Assembly: GCA_900155495.1 (NCBI GenBank)
Contig: FTLJ01001024.1
Coordinates: forward strand, 1 to 53,129
Length of the DNA stretch: 53,129 bases
Reading direction: 5' to 3'
DNA from: Porogramme epimiltina
Lineage: Eukaryota > Basidiomycota > Agaricomycetes > Polyporales > Polyporaceae
The stretch's first letter is position 1; each line of letters begins with the position of its first letter. A model generated the notes under the pieces. The model saw nothing but the letters and a program-made list of their open reading frames with translations, was not told the origin of the DNA and did not search any database. Position numbers and translations under genes: made by a program. Below, one piece after another: positions 24,053 through 36,322 of this stretch.

Positions 24053-24759
24053 ATGAAGCTTGGGACCTCTTTCGTAGCCTGGGCCTTCTTTGGAGCTATT
24101 TTCGCGGCCGGTCAAGAGGTCTTTGAGATTGACACTCCGTACGTGATACTATCATCGTGTATCTTCGATATTCGCTCAGTGTCGGCATGGACCACAACTT
24201 AGACCCCCGCCTCCTCAATGTGTTCCTACTACCATTCATTGGGAAGGAGGTGTCGGTGAGCCATGTGGATGATCATATTTTATGAAAGACTAATGCGTAA
24301 CTTCCATGACAGCACCATTTTCTCTGGTAACGATAACGAAAGTTTCGGCCACCATCTCTCCTATTGACGAGCACTGTCACATCCCCTTAATAAATTATAG
24401 ACGTAAGTTCTATATTGAATTCACGGCCCATTACTAGGAGCTCATTATTGTTAATGCAGCTTCTTCAAGAATTTAGAACCCACAGAGGAGTTCACTGGGA
24501 TAGAAGGGCAGATCTTTATCTGGGCCACAGACTTCCCGGCCGGTATGCCGTCTTTAGTATCAGATTGCTAGTCAAAATTCCGCCTTACGCATTGCTAGGG
24601 AGCACCGCTTCTATTGAGATCGAAGACAGCACTGGCGCCACCGCTTTTACGGCCTTCTTTGAGATCGTGAATAGCAGTACGCCCCGTCTTCCGACACATC
24701 CCATAGACCGTCACTAACCGTATGGCGTGGTGCACAAAGCGGACAGCAGCTGCCTTTAG
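24053..24759 (+). CDS. P2: small secreted Kre9/Knh1-type Ig-like protein
   Basis: Seven exons (24053-24138, 24203-24255, 24313-24326, 24401-24402, 24460-24542, 24599-24676, 24740-24759) total 336 nt, 111 residues. Exons 2 to 7 have exactly the lengths of P1 (53, 14, 2, 83, 78, 20). The protein reads MKLGTSFVAWAFFGAIFAAG (signal peptide), FEIDTP, QCVPTTIHWEGGV, APFSL, then FIWATDFPAGSTASIEIED, ending STDSSCL. Two cysteines as in P1. Exon 4 (AC) completes a Thr codon. Skipping it shifts the frame, and retaining the intron before it also leads to an early stop. P1 and P2 are a direct tandem pair about 0.8 kb apart and clearly arose by local duplication. Confidence 0.85.
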
Positions 24760-25753
24760 GGTATCCCACTACACCCGGATTATCAAACCGGTTCCTACGC
24801 CGTAGCTTCTGAGATTTCCTTGGCTCGGGACCCGTGTCGCTGGTTTCGTCTGTACTGTTCAATGTTCCGTATGAATGGCGCTCGCTCAGGTAGCGCTTTG
24901 TATCCAACGAGCCACTGCTCCGACCCCACTTTCCGGAGACCAGGTGCGCCAGTGAATCAGCGCCGACGCTGTGCTTCCCAAAACGCCGGGCTCGCTGCGC
25001 GTCCACCGAGCGCGGGCGCGGTGTGGTTTGAATACAACAGCGCCGCTTTGGCGCCTTGGAAGACGCTTACGGGCATCTTTGCCCGTACTGTGTCCGTGCA
25101 TCTGTCCCCAGCAGCGCGATGGCTAGATAGGATTGCGGCCTGTTGCGGCGCGCCTCCTATAGGGTCTGCGGACGTTCCGGAGATCGCTCACCTGTCGAAG
25201 ACAGGCTTGGAATTCATCGTCGAGCGACCATGTTACCAAGTGTCCTGTCCGTGATATCAAAGGTTATGTGCGCGTTGGAACTGAGGCCGTCTACGGGCGT
25301 CGGGCGGTGCCGATTAAGAAGAGGTCCCATCTTGAGCACACCAATATTGATACGATATTCTCTCCCCAGATGGGTTCCAAGCCGACGGATCATTTATGTT
25401 ACCAACACAGTAGTCATTCATCTCTCCGGGCTAACGTGGGCCCCAAAGCTTACCGTCTCGGAGTCGCTGGCGGTGGCTAGAACGGACAGAGAAGGTCGAG
25501 TCGAGCACCAGCCCGGCCGATGTTGATATCTCTCGCTCCGCGGGACACGGACCCCGGGTAAACGGATGAACTAGCACCCGGCGTGGCGCCCATCGTCGGG
25601 GCGCGCGGGGCGGGGCCACACGTGATCGTGACTGGTGCGGCGGGCGTCGCGTGCGGTGCGATCGGCATCAAGCGTCGACTTTGCGTCCTTCTCCACCGCC
25701 CTGCCCGCCGTCCTCGCCGTCGGCCGCCCCCTCGTCATCGTGCGCCGCCCACC
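24760..25753. other. Intergenic between P2 and the PH-domain gene
   Basis: Overlapping frames on both strands (144 codons on plus, 119 on minus) have no recognised domain. The last part is the promoter of the gene at 25754. Confidence 0.4.
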
Positions 25754-28700
25754 ATGGCAGCCGACGACAAGTCGCTCAAGATCGCCTGCCGGCTCGGTGC
25801 GTCCTATTCTCGTCCCCGCCTGATGGCGCCCATCTAATCAATTTCGGCAGTGTGCACCGACCAATGGCTCCTCACACACGTCGACCCCACCTGGACCGTC
25901 GTCCAGCTCAAACAGTTCCTCCTCACCAAGTTCTTCGCCGACCCGGACGCAGTGGAAGACCCCCGCGCCATCCCTGTTTCCCCCCGCAAGGCTCGTCGCC
26001 GCTCTTTGTCCCCCATCACCTTCGCCGCTCCACCCCCTCGCAAGCCCCAGGTAGCATCCGCCTCCAGCTCGGACGAGGAGTCCGCATTCACCGACCTCTC
26101 TGCCGACGTAGATGGCGAAGACGATGTCAACATCACCCAGCTGTTTACCGACGCACACAGGTACAAGTACAATGCTCGCCCGTCCACATCCTCAGCCTCC
26201 GACTCCGTCTCCCGGCTTCTCTCCACCTCCGAAGCGGCACAGGAACCGCACGCCTACGTTCTGATCTCCTTCTCGACGACGCAGATCCTGGAAGATCGGT
26301 TCTCCCTCTCGTGGTACACCATTAGCCCAAATGAGCTTCTAGAGCTCCACCCCGCCTCGATGTCGTTCGCAAGCCTCACAAGATGCTCTCTAGACGCATA
26401 TATCATCCCCTACTTCTCCGCACGCGTTTGGGGGCTCCGCGTCGTCCCCAGCAAGATCGACGCTTCTCGAGCGTTTGGCAAGAGCCGGAGAGGGGAAGAA
26501 GACACCCCCGGGGAGGCGAGGGCATCAGGGACGAGGGAGAAGGGGAAGAGGAAGGTCACGATGGAATGGAAGGAACGATGGGCAGTCATCCACCAGGGTG
26601 TTCTCTCGCTCTGCAAGGACCGTCATGTGAGTGCAACCTTCTGCCTTCATTCTGTGAGAACGAGATCGGGGACTTGGCTTCAAGTATGTCTGGTTTGGGC
26701 TGGACACGAGGCGTGGATAACGCGTGCCGCCCGGCGAAGCTCTCTATTCAGCGATCGAGTACAAGGCACACTCATCCATCGTGCATCACGGCGCTGGGGG
26801 ATGTTGTTGTTCCCTTTCTGTTGACCCTCATGGCGAAGGAAATGGCCAGCAGCGAGTTGCCTGGGGGGTCCGTGCCCCCAACTTGTTGCGAGTTTTCTCC
26901 AGAGACATGGAGAGCCGGTCCATGACCCATAGCGCCATGTTACGAGCGCGTCGGGGGCCAGGCGTGTCCTCCTTGCCGCCAGGCTCGGACAAGATCGCGC
27001 CCAGGCACAAGGAGAGGAGCTCATTTGGGTATCAATGTTCACTTGACTTCCTATCTGCGTTCCCGCCGGAATACAGGCGCATATAAGCAAACAGTGTTCG
27101 TGATACTTACCTGCTCGCTCAACAGGATGCACATCCCACCTTCACCATGCCTCTCTCCGCCCTTCAATCCATACGAGATAGCTCCCAGCTCAACCTTCCC
27201 CTCCACGGTCGGCGTCTTAGACAGAAGTCGTCTTCGAGCCCTTCGAACATTATCTCCCTCAAGTTCAAGGGCGCACCCCGTGCCCGCAACGGCAAAACCG
27301 CGGAAGACCCGTCCACCTCCATCTTCGAACGCCAGGCATCAGATAACTACGCGTCCCCAACCCCATCGCCACCAAATTCAGCCCAGGGAGGATGGTGGCG
27401 CCGAGGTTCAAGAGACGTCTCCGCCTCGCTTAGTATGGGCTTAACTTCAAGCGCAAGCGTGCTCGTCGGTGCAGGGAATGGGGCTGGATTTGCTGAAGTG
27501 TGGGACGCTTTTGCGCGGCGGGGAAGTCGAGCAGGAACAGAAGATTCGGACGAAGAGGGGCGGGCGGTGAGGGACAAGGGCAAGGACAGGGCGCGCGAAG
27601 AGGAGACGGTATTGGTCGTTCTCGACATGCTCGACACATCTGGTGAGCTTTCTATGGCGTCGTTGCCGGTCTTCTCCTGATGCCGAACACTGGAAGCATG
27701 CTCGAACATCCTACGCGTCCTCCACCGTCATGCCCCGTCAACGTGCCACTCAACCTTCCTCCCGTCTCGCACCCCCTCATACTCTCCTGCTCCTTCCCCA
27801 ATCATCTTCAGCTCTCGAGCCTCGACTCCAGCGGTGTCAGGAACCCCGCCTTCTGGTCCTCCATCAAGCTACACCTTCCCTCCGCCATCTTCATCTTCGC
27901 ATTCATTGGATTTACCGTCTTCATCACATTCGTCAACCGCTATTGCGACATTAAACGATACACGACCATCCACGCCCGTCCTCCCCGGTCCTTCAGCCTC
28001 CATCGGTGTACCATACCCGGCCTGGCGCCTCAATGTAGTCCGGACGGCGCGGCGCGCGGGGCTTGGTGCAGTAGGCCGCGCCATGGAACTAGTCATGTTT
28101 GGCGACGAGGACGACGACGCCGACATCGAGGATGCCGACGAAGATGATGAACTGGCTATCGAGTGGGCACGTCGAAATAGCAGCCTGGATCCCTCGCCCA
28201 TCGAACCCCCGCCAACGTCGTCGACATTCCCTTTGATGACCCCGCGCGCCCCCGAAAAGAGCCTTTTACCTCTTTTCACGACACCTTACGATAGCACGAT
28301 GACACCGATAACGACACCGACGACGACAGACGAGCCGCAAGACACGCCAAGCGAGCGCCCCAGGCCAGTCCGCCGTCCATCTCACCCCCTTGTGGACCTC
28401 TCCTCGGAGATTTTACCCTACCCTGAGGACTCCGACAAGAGTGAAGCGGAATGGGACAACTGGCTGGACGCTGTTGTGGTCCAGCGTGAGCAAGAGGCTC
28501 TCCTCAACCAGGTTCGCGCCCAACGCGCCGCTCTCGCTCGATCGGAGACCATGGAGACGGCCGTCCCTGACTCTAGTACACTGCCCATGTGGAGCTCCGG
28601 GTGGTCCATGCAGTTTGGGGGCTCTAAGGGCTCACTGAACTCGGACAGGGATCACGATCGCTCACACTCCCATCCCGGCGTGTGGCCCACACGCCGCGAC

Positions 28701-29603
28701 AGCGACGGCGAGACGTCGTCTGCGCACAGCTCGGACGCAGCGAACGCGCTCCCCGCGCGCCGCACCGCGTCCGGACCTGCTGCGAGCACCAGCTCGCGCG
28801 GACGCACCACCCACGGGCACGGACACCACCACGGCCGAACGCTGTCCACCTACTCTTCAGTCGATTCACTCCTCCGGCGCACGATGCGCACGAACATGCA
28901 AGGCATCGGGAACACGTCTCGGCAGGCGTCGATCCACGCGCTCTTCCCCTCCGCGTCCGCGTCCGAGGTCAACCTCGCCTCGTCCCCGTCTCCGTCTACG
29001 AGCAGCCCCGGGGGCGCGGCCGCGCGCTCGTCGCCCTCGCCGCCTCCGCACCTCTCGCGCCCGTCGATAGGGAGCATGCGCAGCGCGGGCTCTGCGGGCG
29101 CTCGCGCGCGCCCGTTGTCGCCGTTGTCGACGCAGCTGCGCGATGCGCGCGCGGAGGACTATGGATACGGCGGTGGCGATTACGACGAAGACGACAATGG
29201 CGGGGCGGAGGACGACGCGGACGTGGACGTAGACGACGTTGAAGAGGACGACGGGGAGGGCGGGGCGGGGTATACGGAGAGCGAGCTGGGGCACGGGCTC
29301 GCGCTTGGCGGGGCGCATCCGATCCCGCTTCCCGGGATGTCGATGGTGCCTGCGGGGTACACGACGTTCCAGCACTCGGCGCTATACGGCGGTGGGCCTG
29401 GGAGTGGGGGCCCAGGAAAGAGGGGGTCCATCGTGGGCGGAACGCGCAAGACGCGCAAGAGCGAGGAGATGCACGCGGGCGTGGCGCATGGGCAGTCGAT
29501 GCAGCGTCTGCCGATGGGTATGTCAGGCATGATGTCGACGGTGAGCAGCACGGTCAGCGTGGGTACGAATACGAGTGGATCGCGGCGTGGCGGCACGCGG
29601 TGA
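25754..29603 (+). CDS. Large PH-domain-like, Ser-rich cytoplasmic protein
   Basis: Four exons (25754-25796, 25851-26626, 27126-27642, 27697-29603) sum to 1080 residues in frame. The ATG sits in ACCATGGC. Residues about 8-60 (LKIACRL, then DPTWTVVQLKQFLLTKFF) look like a ubiquitin-like or Ras-binding fold. A pleckstrin-homology-like segment follows at about 250-320 (KRKVTMEWKERWAVIHQG, VLSLCKD, then DAHPTFTMPLSALQSI). The rest is long, Ser/Pro-rich and low in structure, with acidic runs (FGDEDDDADIEDADEDDE) and a Gly/Asp-rich end. PH domains usually bind phosphoinositides or proteins at membranes; a scaffold or polarity role is a guess. The second intron (26627-27125, 499 bp) is about nine times the local norm and splits the PH segment. 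No signal peptide. Confidence 0.8.
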
Positions 29604-30109
29604 GTGGTGGAATACTGGGCGCGTAGGCGTCCGTCAACAGTCTGTAGTAGTAATGCTGGTAATCACGGTAGAGGGCGACGCCCTCGTAAGCACTGCTGTA
29701 ATAGTGTATCCATGTCGCTGGCTCGTTCATCTCTGTGCAGTGTACTGTAGTAATCACATCATCTTGGAAGACTGGACCCGGCATGGCTGAGCAATGTCGT
29801 TCTGAGTTACATCGAAGAAAGCTCTCCGCAACTTTATAAAGCATCCAGGGACGATGTGACAGTACTCCACAGAAGGGGTTTCCAACTACTTACCGATGGG
29901 TTACTTTGTCTACTCTAGCACTCAGGTTGCTAACGCAAGACCTTCACGCGCTTTTCCTCCCTTTCTTATCTCTCAGCTGTTTTGCTCACTCCGAGCACTT
30001 TGATCGAAGTATGCTTGATTGCCATATACATTCCCTACACGTTCCATTTACATAGTGTAGTTCATTCGCCTACGTACGCTTCGATATCAATACAGCTACT
30101 TTCCTCACT
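29604..30109. other. 3' flanks of the PH gene and P3
   Basis: Convergent 3' region. From about 29760 it is similar to the stretch from about 37470, the left end of a duplicated block that also contains P3 and P4. No separate gene seen. Confidence 0.4.
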
Positions 30110-30866
30110 CTAATCACACGCTAAGACGAGTTTGCGGTCTATCCCCAGCGTCATTGCGCAACCCGGATAATGCGTCGAATGCAGGCAGCTTGTATCCACT
30201 ATGTAAGGCGATCAGTTGGGTCTTCTGTTCATGATATAAAGAGTGGACATACAGCTCGCCGACACGTTGAACGGTGCACTCCGAACTATAGAGTCGGTAC
30301 TATCCTCCAGTGTGAGTTCGACATCAGAGTCTTGCGGAGGCGAGATTCAGTCAGCGGTGATTGCGTAGATAGCTCGTAGCTTAGTATTACCTCCCAGAAC
30401 ATTCGTCGCCCATACGAAGCGTTCCTTCGATGTAGTAATGATCTCTTCCCTACGTTCGGGGACAGAGATTCTATAAAATGTGGTCAGCATCTCATGAAGA
30501 ATATGGGAAAGCGCAAAAACCAGGATCTTACGTCTGTCCAAGACATTTCGTAATGAAAAAGAGTGGTGTTGAAGGATAATCAGTTAGAGTAGGGGAGACA
30601 GTTGAGACTCGACATTATTACCAAGGTATAGGGGGCTGAGAGAACATCATGTAAGCCACGCACGGAACAAGGGCTAACTGTAGTGGCACTCACGAACGCC
30701 GCCTGTCCAAATAATCTCAGTTGGGGCGCACTGAGTAGCCGACACCCTGCAGGAATAAACATAATCAGCGGCCGCATAATCTACTGCTAAATAGCACTTA
30801 CGGCGTGTCGATGACGAGGGGCTCTGCTGCCAAAGCAGCAGCCATGAGAACAACCATGGGCTGCAT
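30110..30866 (-). CDS. P3: small secreted Ig-like protein with extended C-terminus
   Basis: Seven exons (30866-30802, 30746-30694, 30635-30622, 30533-30532, 30470-30391, 30330-30253, 30198-30110) total 381 nt, 126 residues. Signal MQPMVVLMAAALAA, LVIDTP, QCAPTEIIWTGGV, PPYTLTISVPER, FVWATNVLGG, DSIVRSAPFNV, then LDTSCL. This is the copy closest to the textbook W-T-G-G-V-P-P-Y-T-L form. Exon 4 is AC. Where P1, P2 and P4 stop right after S-C-L, P3 reads on for about 20 residues and gains two more cysteines. Sister of P4 by segmental duplication. Confidence 0.82.
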
Positions 30867-30939
30867 CGCGAGGATTGAGTGGAGAGGGGGTGGGTCAGTG
30901 GGCCGATGTGCAGCCTGCGATCTGTGGGCAGTCACGATC

Positions 30940-30952
30940 CTTGCGCCTTATA
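30940..30952 (-). promoter_or_regulatory. TATA box of P3 with shared flank
   Basis: TATAAGGCGCAAG on the minus strand, 74 bp before the ATG. The identical 13-mer lies at the same spacing before P4. Confidence 0.6.
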
Positions 30953-32611
30953 AGCGTCCTATCCGCTTCTCGCTCGCATGCCGCGACCGCCGCAGTAGAT
31001 GATCACACGTATCATCGGATACAATGATACTACCTCAACTTGAACTCTGTTGAATGAGTCATGTTCGGCATACAGTTACGGCAATGCAGAGCGCGTTCAC
31101 TAAACCTATGCGAGTGGTGATTGTATGGGCGTCGTATCCACAAAGATCGAGCGTAGGTCTGTGAGCTGGATCACTGAGTAAATGCAATATTAATTGGAGT
31201 GGGGTCACGCAAAGGCGAGTCATGATACCCACACAGATACAGCTATTTATAGTGCTGTCAGCTCCTGGATCCGAAGAGGAGGGCAAACATGCGTCAATTC
31301 GTGTCGAAGACCGCGCCTCTCAAGGACAGATGGACGCCGAGAGACAGCGATTATATGAAAGCACGCGCACCGTATTAGCGCATCTAGGTTGAATTAGGCT
31401 GTGGATGTGCGCGTACAGGTAGCAACCGCGATACCTCAGGCCTCAAGCTTCGAAGTATGAGTTATTCGGCTATATGCAGATCGCTATAGCATTTACGGAG
31501 AGTTCGTATGAGAGCGTTAGATGGTGAGCGGAGGGCCTGGAGCATACAATAAAAACTTGGACAGAAAGGAAAAGTCCGAGTCGGTGCTGTGAAGAGTGAC
31601 GTCACCATAAACATCCCCCACGATCACGTGGATAGGTCTAGGTCTCAACGTTCAACCGGCCCCTAGGTCCAGACCCTCGCCATCTGGAACGACGTGATTT
31701 TCATGCTTTCAGAATGTCCTTCACGTCCCTCTGGACCCGCTTGGCAACTGCTAGTCGTAGACATGCTCCCCTCAATCGACTGCTATACTCTGTCCTCGTC
31801 ACTACGTGACGCTCGCTTAGCTCATGAATGCCCGCCATATTTCAGTGAAGCTATGGAGGACGAAGGGCTAATCAGAACGTCGAATGGTGCGTATGTGTCT
31901 TTTCGCTTTCTCAGGCTGTCGTCGTATACACGTCTGGAATCATCGTGAACAAGCACTCTGTTCATGGGGTGGTCTCTGCTTCTAAACTACTGGTATGGTC
32001 GCGGCTCGCCCTCTCAATATACAGTGGCTGATTCACCTCTTGCAGTTGTGAAATTCTTGTCGGACTGTGTACGCATCAGGGTTCTGGGAGTGCAATTTCA
32101 CTCATTTCTCAGTATTATCGCACCTAATCTTGTGAAGAGATGAACCACTCAGACGTCACGAGCGCATCTACTTCAAGATACCGCAGCACCGTTCAATCGC
32201 CTTGAATCGCCTGCCAGCGGGTACGGACATACGCGTTGTCCTCGAACGGTGTGGCTACCTATGGTTGCGGGACGACACTCCTTCGGCGAGGCTATACCAG
32301 AGGATTTTACCATTCGAATGAGGAGTCTCCCCAGCACAGAGAAGTCGTTTTCTAGTCGTGTTATGCTAATTATTTCTTCCGGTGGCTATGATAGGAAGCT
32401 AGGAGCCTTGGACCTAGCAAATGTCGCGCGACTCTGACCCCACCAAGCATTGCGCTCATCATCGCGGGTGATAAATGCTCTTGGATAATCTTTATTAGGG
32501 CTCTCCCCTGCAGACAATCTTCCATAGTACGACGCTACATTCCATGCAGAGCATCGATAGCGTCATCGAATTGGAGCAAATTTTCAAAACATTCTACTAT
32601 CAATATACAGA
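30953..32611. other. Intergenic with gene remnants
   Basis: The left part is the duplicated upstream flank of P3, with a TGACGTCA palindrome near 31600 that is also present upstream of P4. From 31694 to about 32440 short frames such as an 84-codon piece (WQLLVVDMLPSIDCYTLSSS) and LNRLPAGTDIRVVLERCGYLWL look protein-like but are broken by stops, which suggests an old pseudogene of unknown type on the plus strand. Confidence 0.3.
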
Positions 32612-34274
32612 TCAAGGGTAGAATATGGAGAGGTAGGGAGGAGGCAGCGTGACTGAGGTCGTATCCGAGTCGCTCCTTTCTGGTTCTTCATCCTCTCCTG
32701 GTCTACCTCCCGCGATAGTAACCCCCCCATCCACCTCATACCTCACGCCCCTTCTACCAGGAATGCTGGAGGGGGAAATCCCGCAAACTCTGGAATCTGC
32801 CGCGGGAGCAATCACGTTTGTTTCCTCGAATCCGTCAAGGACACTCCTTCTCCCTTCAATCGGCTCTTCACCTCGGACAAAGACTTGCTCTGTGCGGGGA
32901 TCTTGGGAGACGGGAAGGAGACCACGTTGGATTTTCTCCAGTGCAGTTGTCTGACTCTTCAATACAACCTGAGAAGTGTTTACTTCCGCCAGCGAGCCTT
33001 GTAATTCCTCCACGTTTTGAATTGGCCTTTGCAGTACCTGATCGCTAATATGAGGAGGAGTACGAATATGTACTAGTTTTCCAGGGCCGTGATGAGCCGA
33101 TGGGAGACCGCTCCCCTCTTCTGAAAAGACACAGGGGTGTGACCATCAGTTATGACCCTAGGCTAGTATACACCCTCCGTTCCTGCGTACCATCAGCCAG
33201 AACTGCACTTTCGGCTATGTGCCTTTCACTTTGACGGGACATCGCTGCGAAGTACGATTAACTCGCGTCGACTACCCTTACCGGGACTGTCACAGAGATA
33301 CTTGCGCTGTACTATCAGACGTGATTTGTTCCTTTGCAACGCAGCCCTTCTGAATAAGTAGAGAAGAATGCCTGCCACAACGAGACTAGCTACTGAGCAC
33401 ACCACGACCCCTATTGTGGCTCCCTTAGAGAGATTTTGGCGGTGGGGGGTACTGCCGCCAGCTGCTTGTGTATTTGTAAATGCCTTCGAGGAAGACAGCA
33501 CTGTAAAGAAACTTGTGGATTGCGACGGAGTCTCACTCAATGGCATGGTAGAGTGACTTGATGTGTCTATAGAAGATGATGTTGCAAGACTGGATTTAGA
33601 GCTAGATCCCACGGAAAGGTTGAGATGCTAGATACGAAGCGAAGTGCGAGGAACATCGCATACCTTGAGGAAGGATTTGCAGATGTGCTGAAGCCACTTG
33701 TCCCCTGGGTCGGTGATAATGTGCTAGGGGCGGGGGGGACAGGGATACTTGGTCGAATCTGGGTCTTCGAAGATGAGGGCCTTGGAGTTGTGGTCCCAAT
33801 GCTGAAATTGACAAGACCCAGGGTTACTCCACCGTTGACGACGGTGAGAGTATGTAAAGAATTTTCCAGGCCGGAAGTGCTAAACAAGACCACTTCCAAA
33901 GAAGGCATCGTTGTGGGCATATTGGTATTGATTGAGGGTTCGCCGCTATCAAGGATGTAGGTTGAGCCTTCGTTTATTTGTTCTTGGTTTCTTAGCTGTC
34001 CTCCCCATACTTCGAGAGATACTCCTGCAAGCAGGCGTGTCAGCGGAGTAGCATAGAAAGGGGTGATATGAATGGTGCCTTGAAAAGCAAATGTTGCACT
34101 GTCACCAATGGTTTCCGATACTATACAACTTCCCGAGACATCCCAATGCCCGTTGATCACCAGTCCGGTTTTCGACCGGCTCGGGACGGCTCTTTTATTG
34201 CTTGGGGGAGGGCTAAGCGTGCACAGGCTGAACTCCACAGACGCTTGCCTCTTCTCAGGCGTATCAAAATGCAT
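32612..34274 (-). CDS. TM-C: single-pass membrane protein, jelly-roll-like ectodomain, PPPY tail
   Basis: At least three exons: about 34274-33664, about 33603-33275, and a tail exon from about 33120 to the stop at 32612. The outer part (GHWDVSG, SATFAFQGTIHI, YILDSGEP, then SLHTLTVVNGG) follows the beta-rich pattern of basidiomycete jelly-roll surface proteins. A Ser/Thr/Pro-rich stalk follows, then one membrane helix (ATIGVVVCSVASLVVAGILLY) with FRRAALQRNKSR as stop-transfer. The cytoplasmic tail has a coiled-coil-like stretch (VEELQGSLAEVNTSQVVLKS), then RYEVDGGVTIAGG and finally VTLPPPYLSIFYP. The N-terminus is unsure: 34274 is the nearest in-frame ATG, but no signal peptide follows it, so an upstream exon may be missing. 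Confidence 0.7.
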
Positions 34275-36322
34275 GAGCACTTCTGTAAACTGGTTTGGGA
34301 GCTAGGTGAAGGGGCTGAAACTTCTCTAGAGATTTTTCGTTGTAGAATGTATGGAGAGATAAAGTAGCTTGAGAGTTTAGCGCTTAGAGAAGTGCTGCTC
34401 TTTGTAGGGCCCCATAGTATATGCGACAAGGTTTTTTGTCGACTGATGTTCGGCGTCCCTGGTAGCGCTGCAACCTTGGGAAATTATCTTTTGTCAGCAT
34501 GATTATTCAACTCGATATCGCGTGCGATACGGGCTCTATAGTGTCTTTATCTCCTTCGACGCAGTATCATACCGTCGTAAAACAACACTGCGATCTGAAC
34601 TCTATGCGTGGTAGTGCTATCCAAGAGCAGAGACATCTCTACCGATGTCTTTGGGCCCCAAATATGTACGTCAACACACTATTCATGAATGATTTGAGAT
34701 GAACCTCCAGGAAGAAGTGAAAACATCAAATTGCTTGAAGAACACTTCCAATGCCATACAGCTTGGTACGAACAAGAGAAATGATAAACCCATCTTTGTC
34801 GAAAAATATCTACGCCACTGCGCTAGCACCGCGCACGTTGTAGAAAAGCTAGCTATAGAAGCATATGCACAGCGTCGAGGTCAACCCTGGCAACTGTGGC
34901 GACGGTGCCGACGAAATCTATGCGTCCCAAGCGTTCTGATCGGGGTTGCGTGCTACGTCGTCCAGCGAAGCTGTGCTAGAACGGAGGCGAACTTACCGAG
35001 AGTGATACATCTCGGCCTTCCAGGAGGAAACCAGAAAGTAGTATCCCAAAAAGCCACAAGGGTGGCGAGGCAGCCTGTGAACAGAAAAGACGTATGCGAG
35101 CGAGCAACGTGGAAGATGCACCTTCTATTGTTGCTATTGTTCGAAGCATGCGCGATCTTGCGACCGTGACACAGCCGAGGAAGATAAATGGATGGAATGT
35201 AGAATTTGGTAGCCACGGCTACCACAGATACCAGCGTTGCCATCGTCGCAGGTACCACGACGCACCAAACGAGGGCTCTAGGGGCGATAAGGGAGCCGTC
35301 CATTTGAAGGGATCTTGGCGACACGTTGGCAGCGAGCGGGGCGAAGGGTTTCCGGAGAGTGAGCCTAAGATGCAACCAGTGCGGTGCCGCACTTCCCGAG
35401 AGTGATAAATTGTGAATAGAAGGTGGATGGCATCCGACTCAGAGCTTGTGGGAGTGATAAAGAAGATGGCTTTCACGATGCCCTCTACGATCGCGAAACG
35501 AGCATAAGACGGCTACAGAAGTTGGAATAGCATTGTGGGCGCACCTGGGAGGCATTAGAGGGCGGTTGGAGATGTTCTTGGTTGCGACTCGCCGGAGACA
35601 GATGTGAGCCCATGGAGGAGTCGATCGCAGCGTTCCCTGTCAGTGTCGGATACGAAAAGCCCTCGCGGCCTAGAACATGACTAGGTGCACTATTAATGAC
35701 GACCTTACGGTCCACTGCCTCAGGATTTGCTACCAGTCGAGATTACATAATCCTCGCTCGTCAGCCAGAGTGACGTCATATTGGATTAGTAAGCCTAAGC
35801 GCCCACTAGCCCCCTGGCGCGGCGACTCGGATACTCTACACGCCATACACGGAACCACGAGCATGATCAAGTGAGTTTTCCATCGTGTTCGTCCCATCTT
35901 ACAGGAGCAGTGTCGTACATACCCGTGTCGAAGCCCCAGTACTGCCTCCACATTCGGCACGCAGAAATGGCATCCGATCAGGGCGGGAGGGGGGCTCGAA
36001 GTCATTGCAATTGCGTCCGAGATCCTTCTTGTAGTCTAGAATGTGCGCATTTGTTCTATTATACAGTTTTTCACCTCTTTACCGCTTCTAACGGAGCTCT
36101 TCAATTGCAGAATCACATCATTTCAACGTTATACGACTGCGACCCATCATGAATCTGTCAACACGCAGGCCCGAAGACGTATTTCTACCATTCCGTCGTG
36201 CCTAGCCGTACACAAGGCATTGACACCGCCGTCGCGCCGTGAGCGGCCCACCGCGGTGGCGCGTCCTTCAAATACGACCATCTTCGTAACCTCTCCGTCG
36301 CGGTATCGCACGCATCCTAGCC
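34275..36322. other. Intergenic with a hydrophobic reading frame
   Basis: A minus-strand frame from an ATG at 35303 to about 34956 starts with a hydrophobic segment (LVWCVVVPATMATLVSVVAVA) and contains a second one (FLFTGCLATLVAFW). It may be a small membrane protein or a fragment, but no family was recognised and splice limits are unclear. The rest shows nothing firm. Confidence 0.25.

Noticed and set aside
28624..29596. Several 60-186-codon frames on both strands
   Set aside because: Shadows of the last exon of the PH-domain gene, which is open and in frame throughout.
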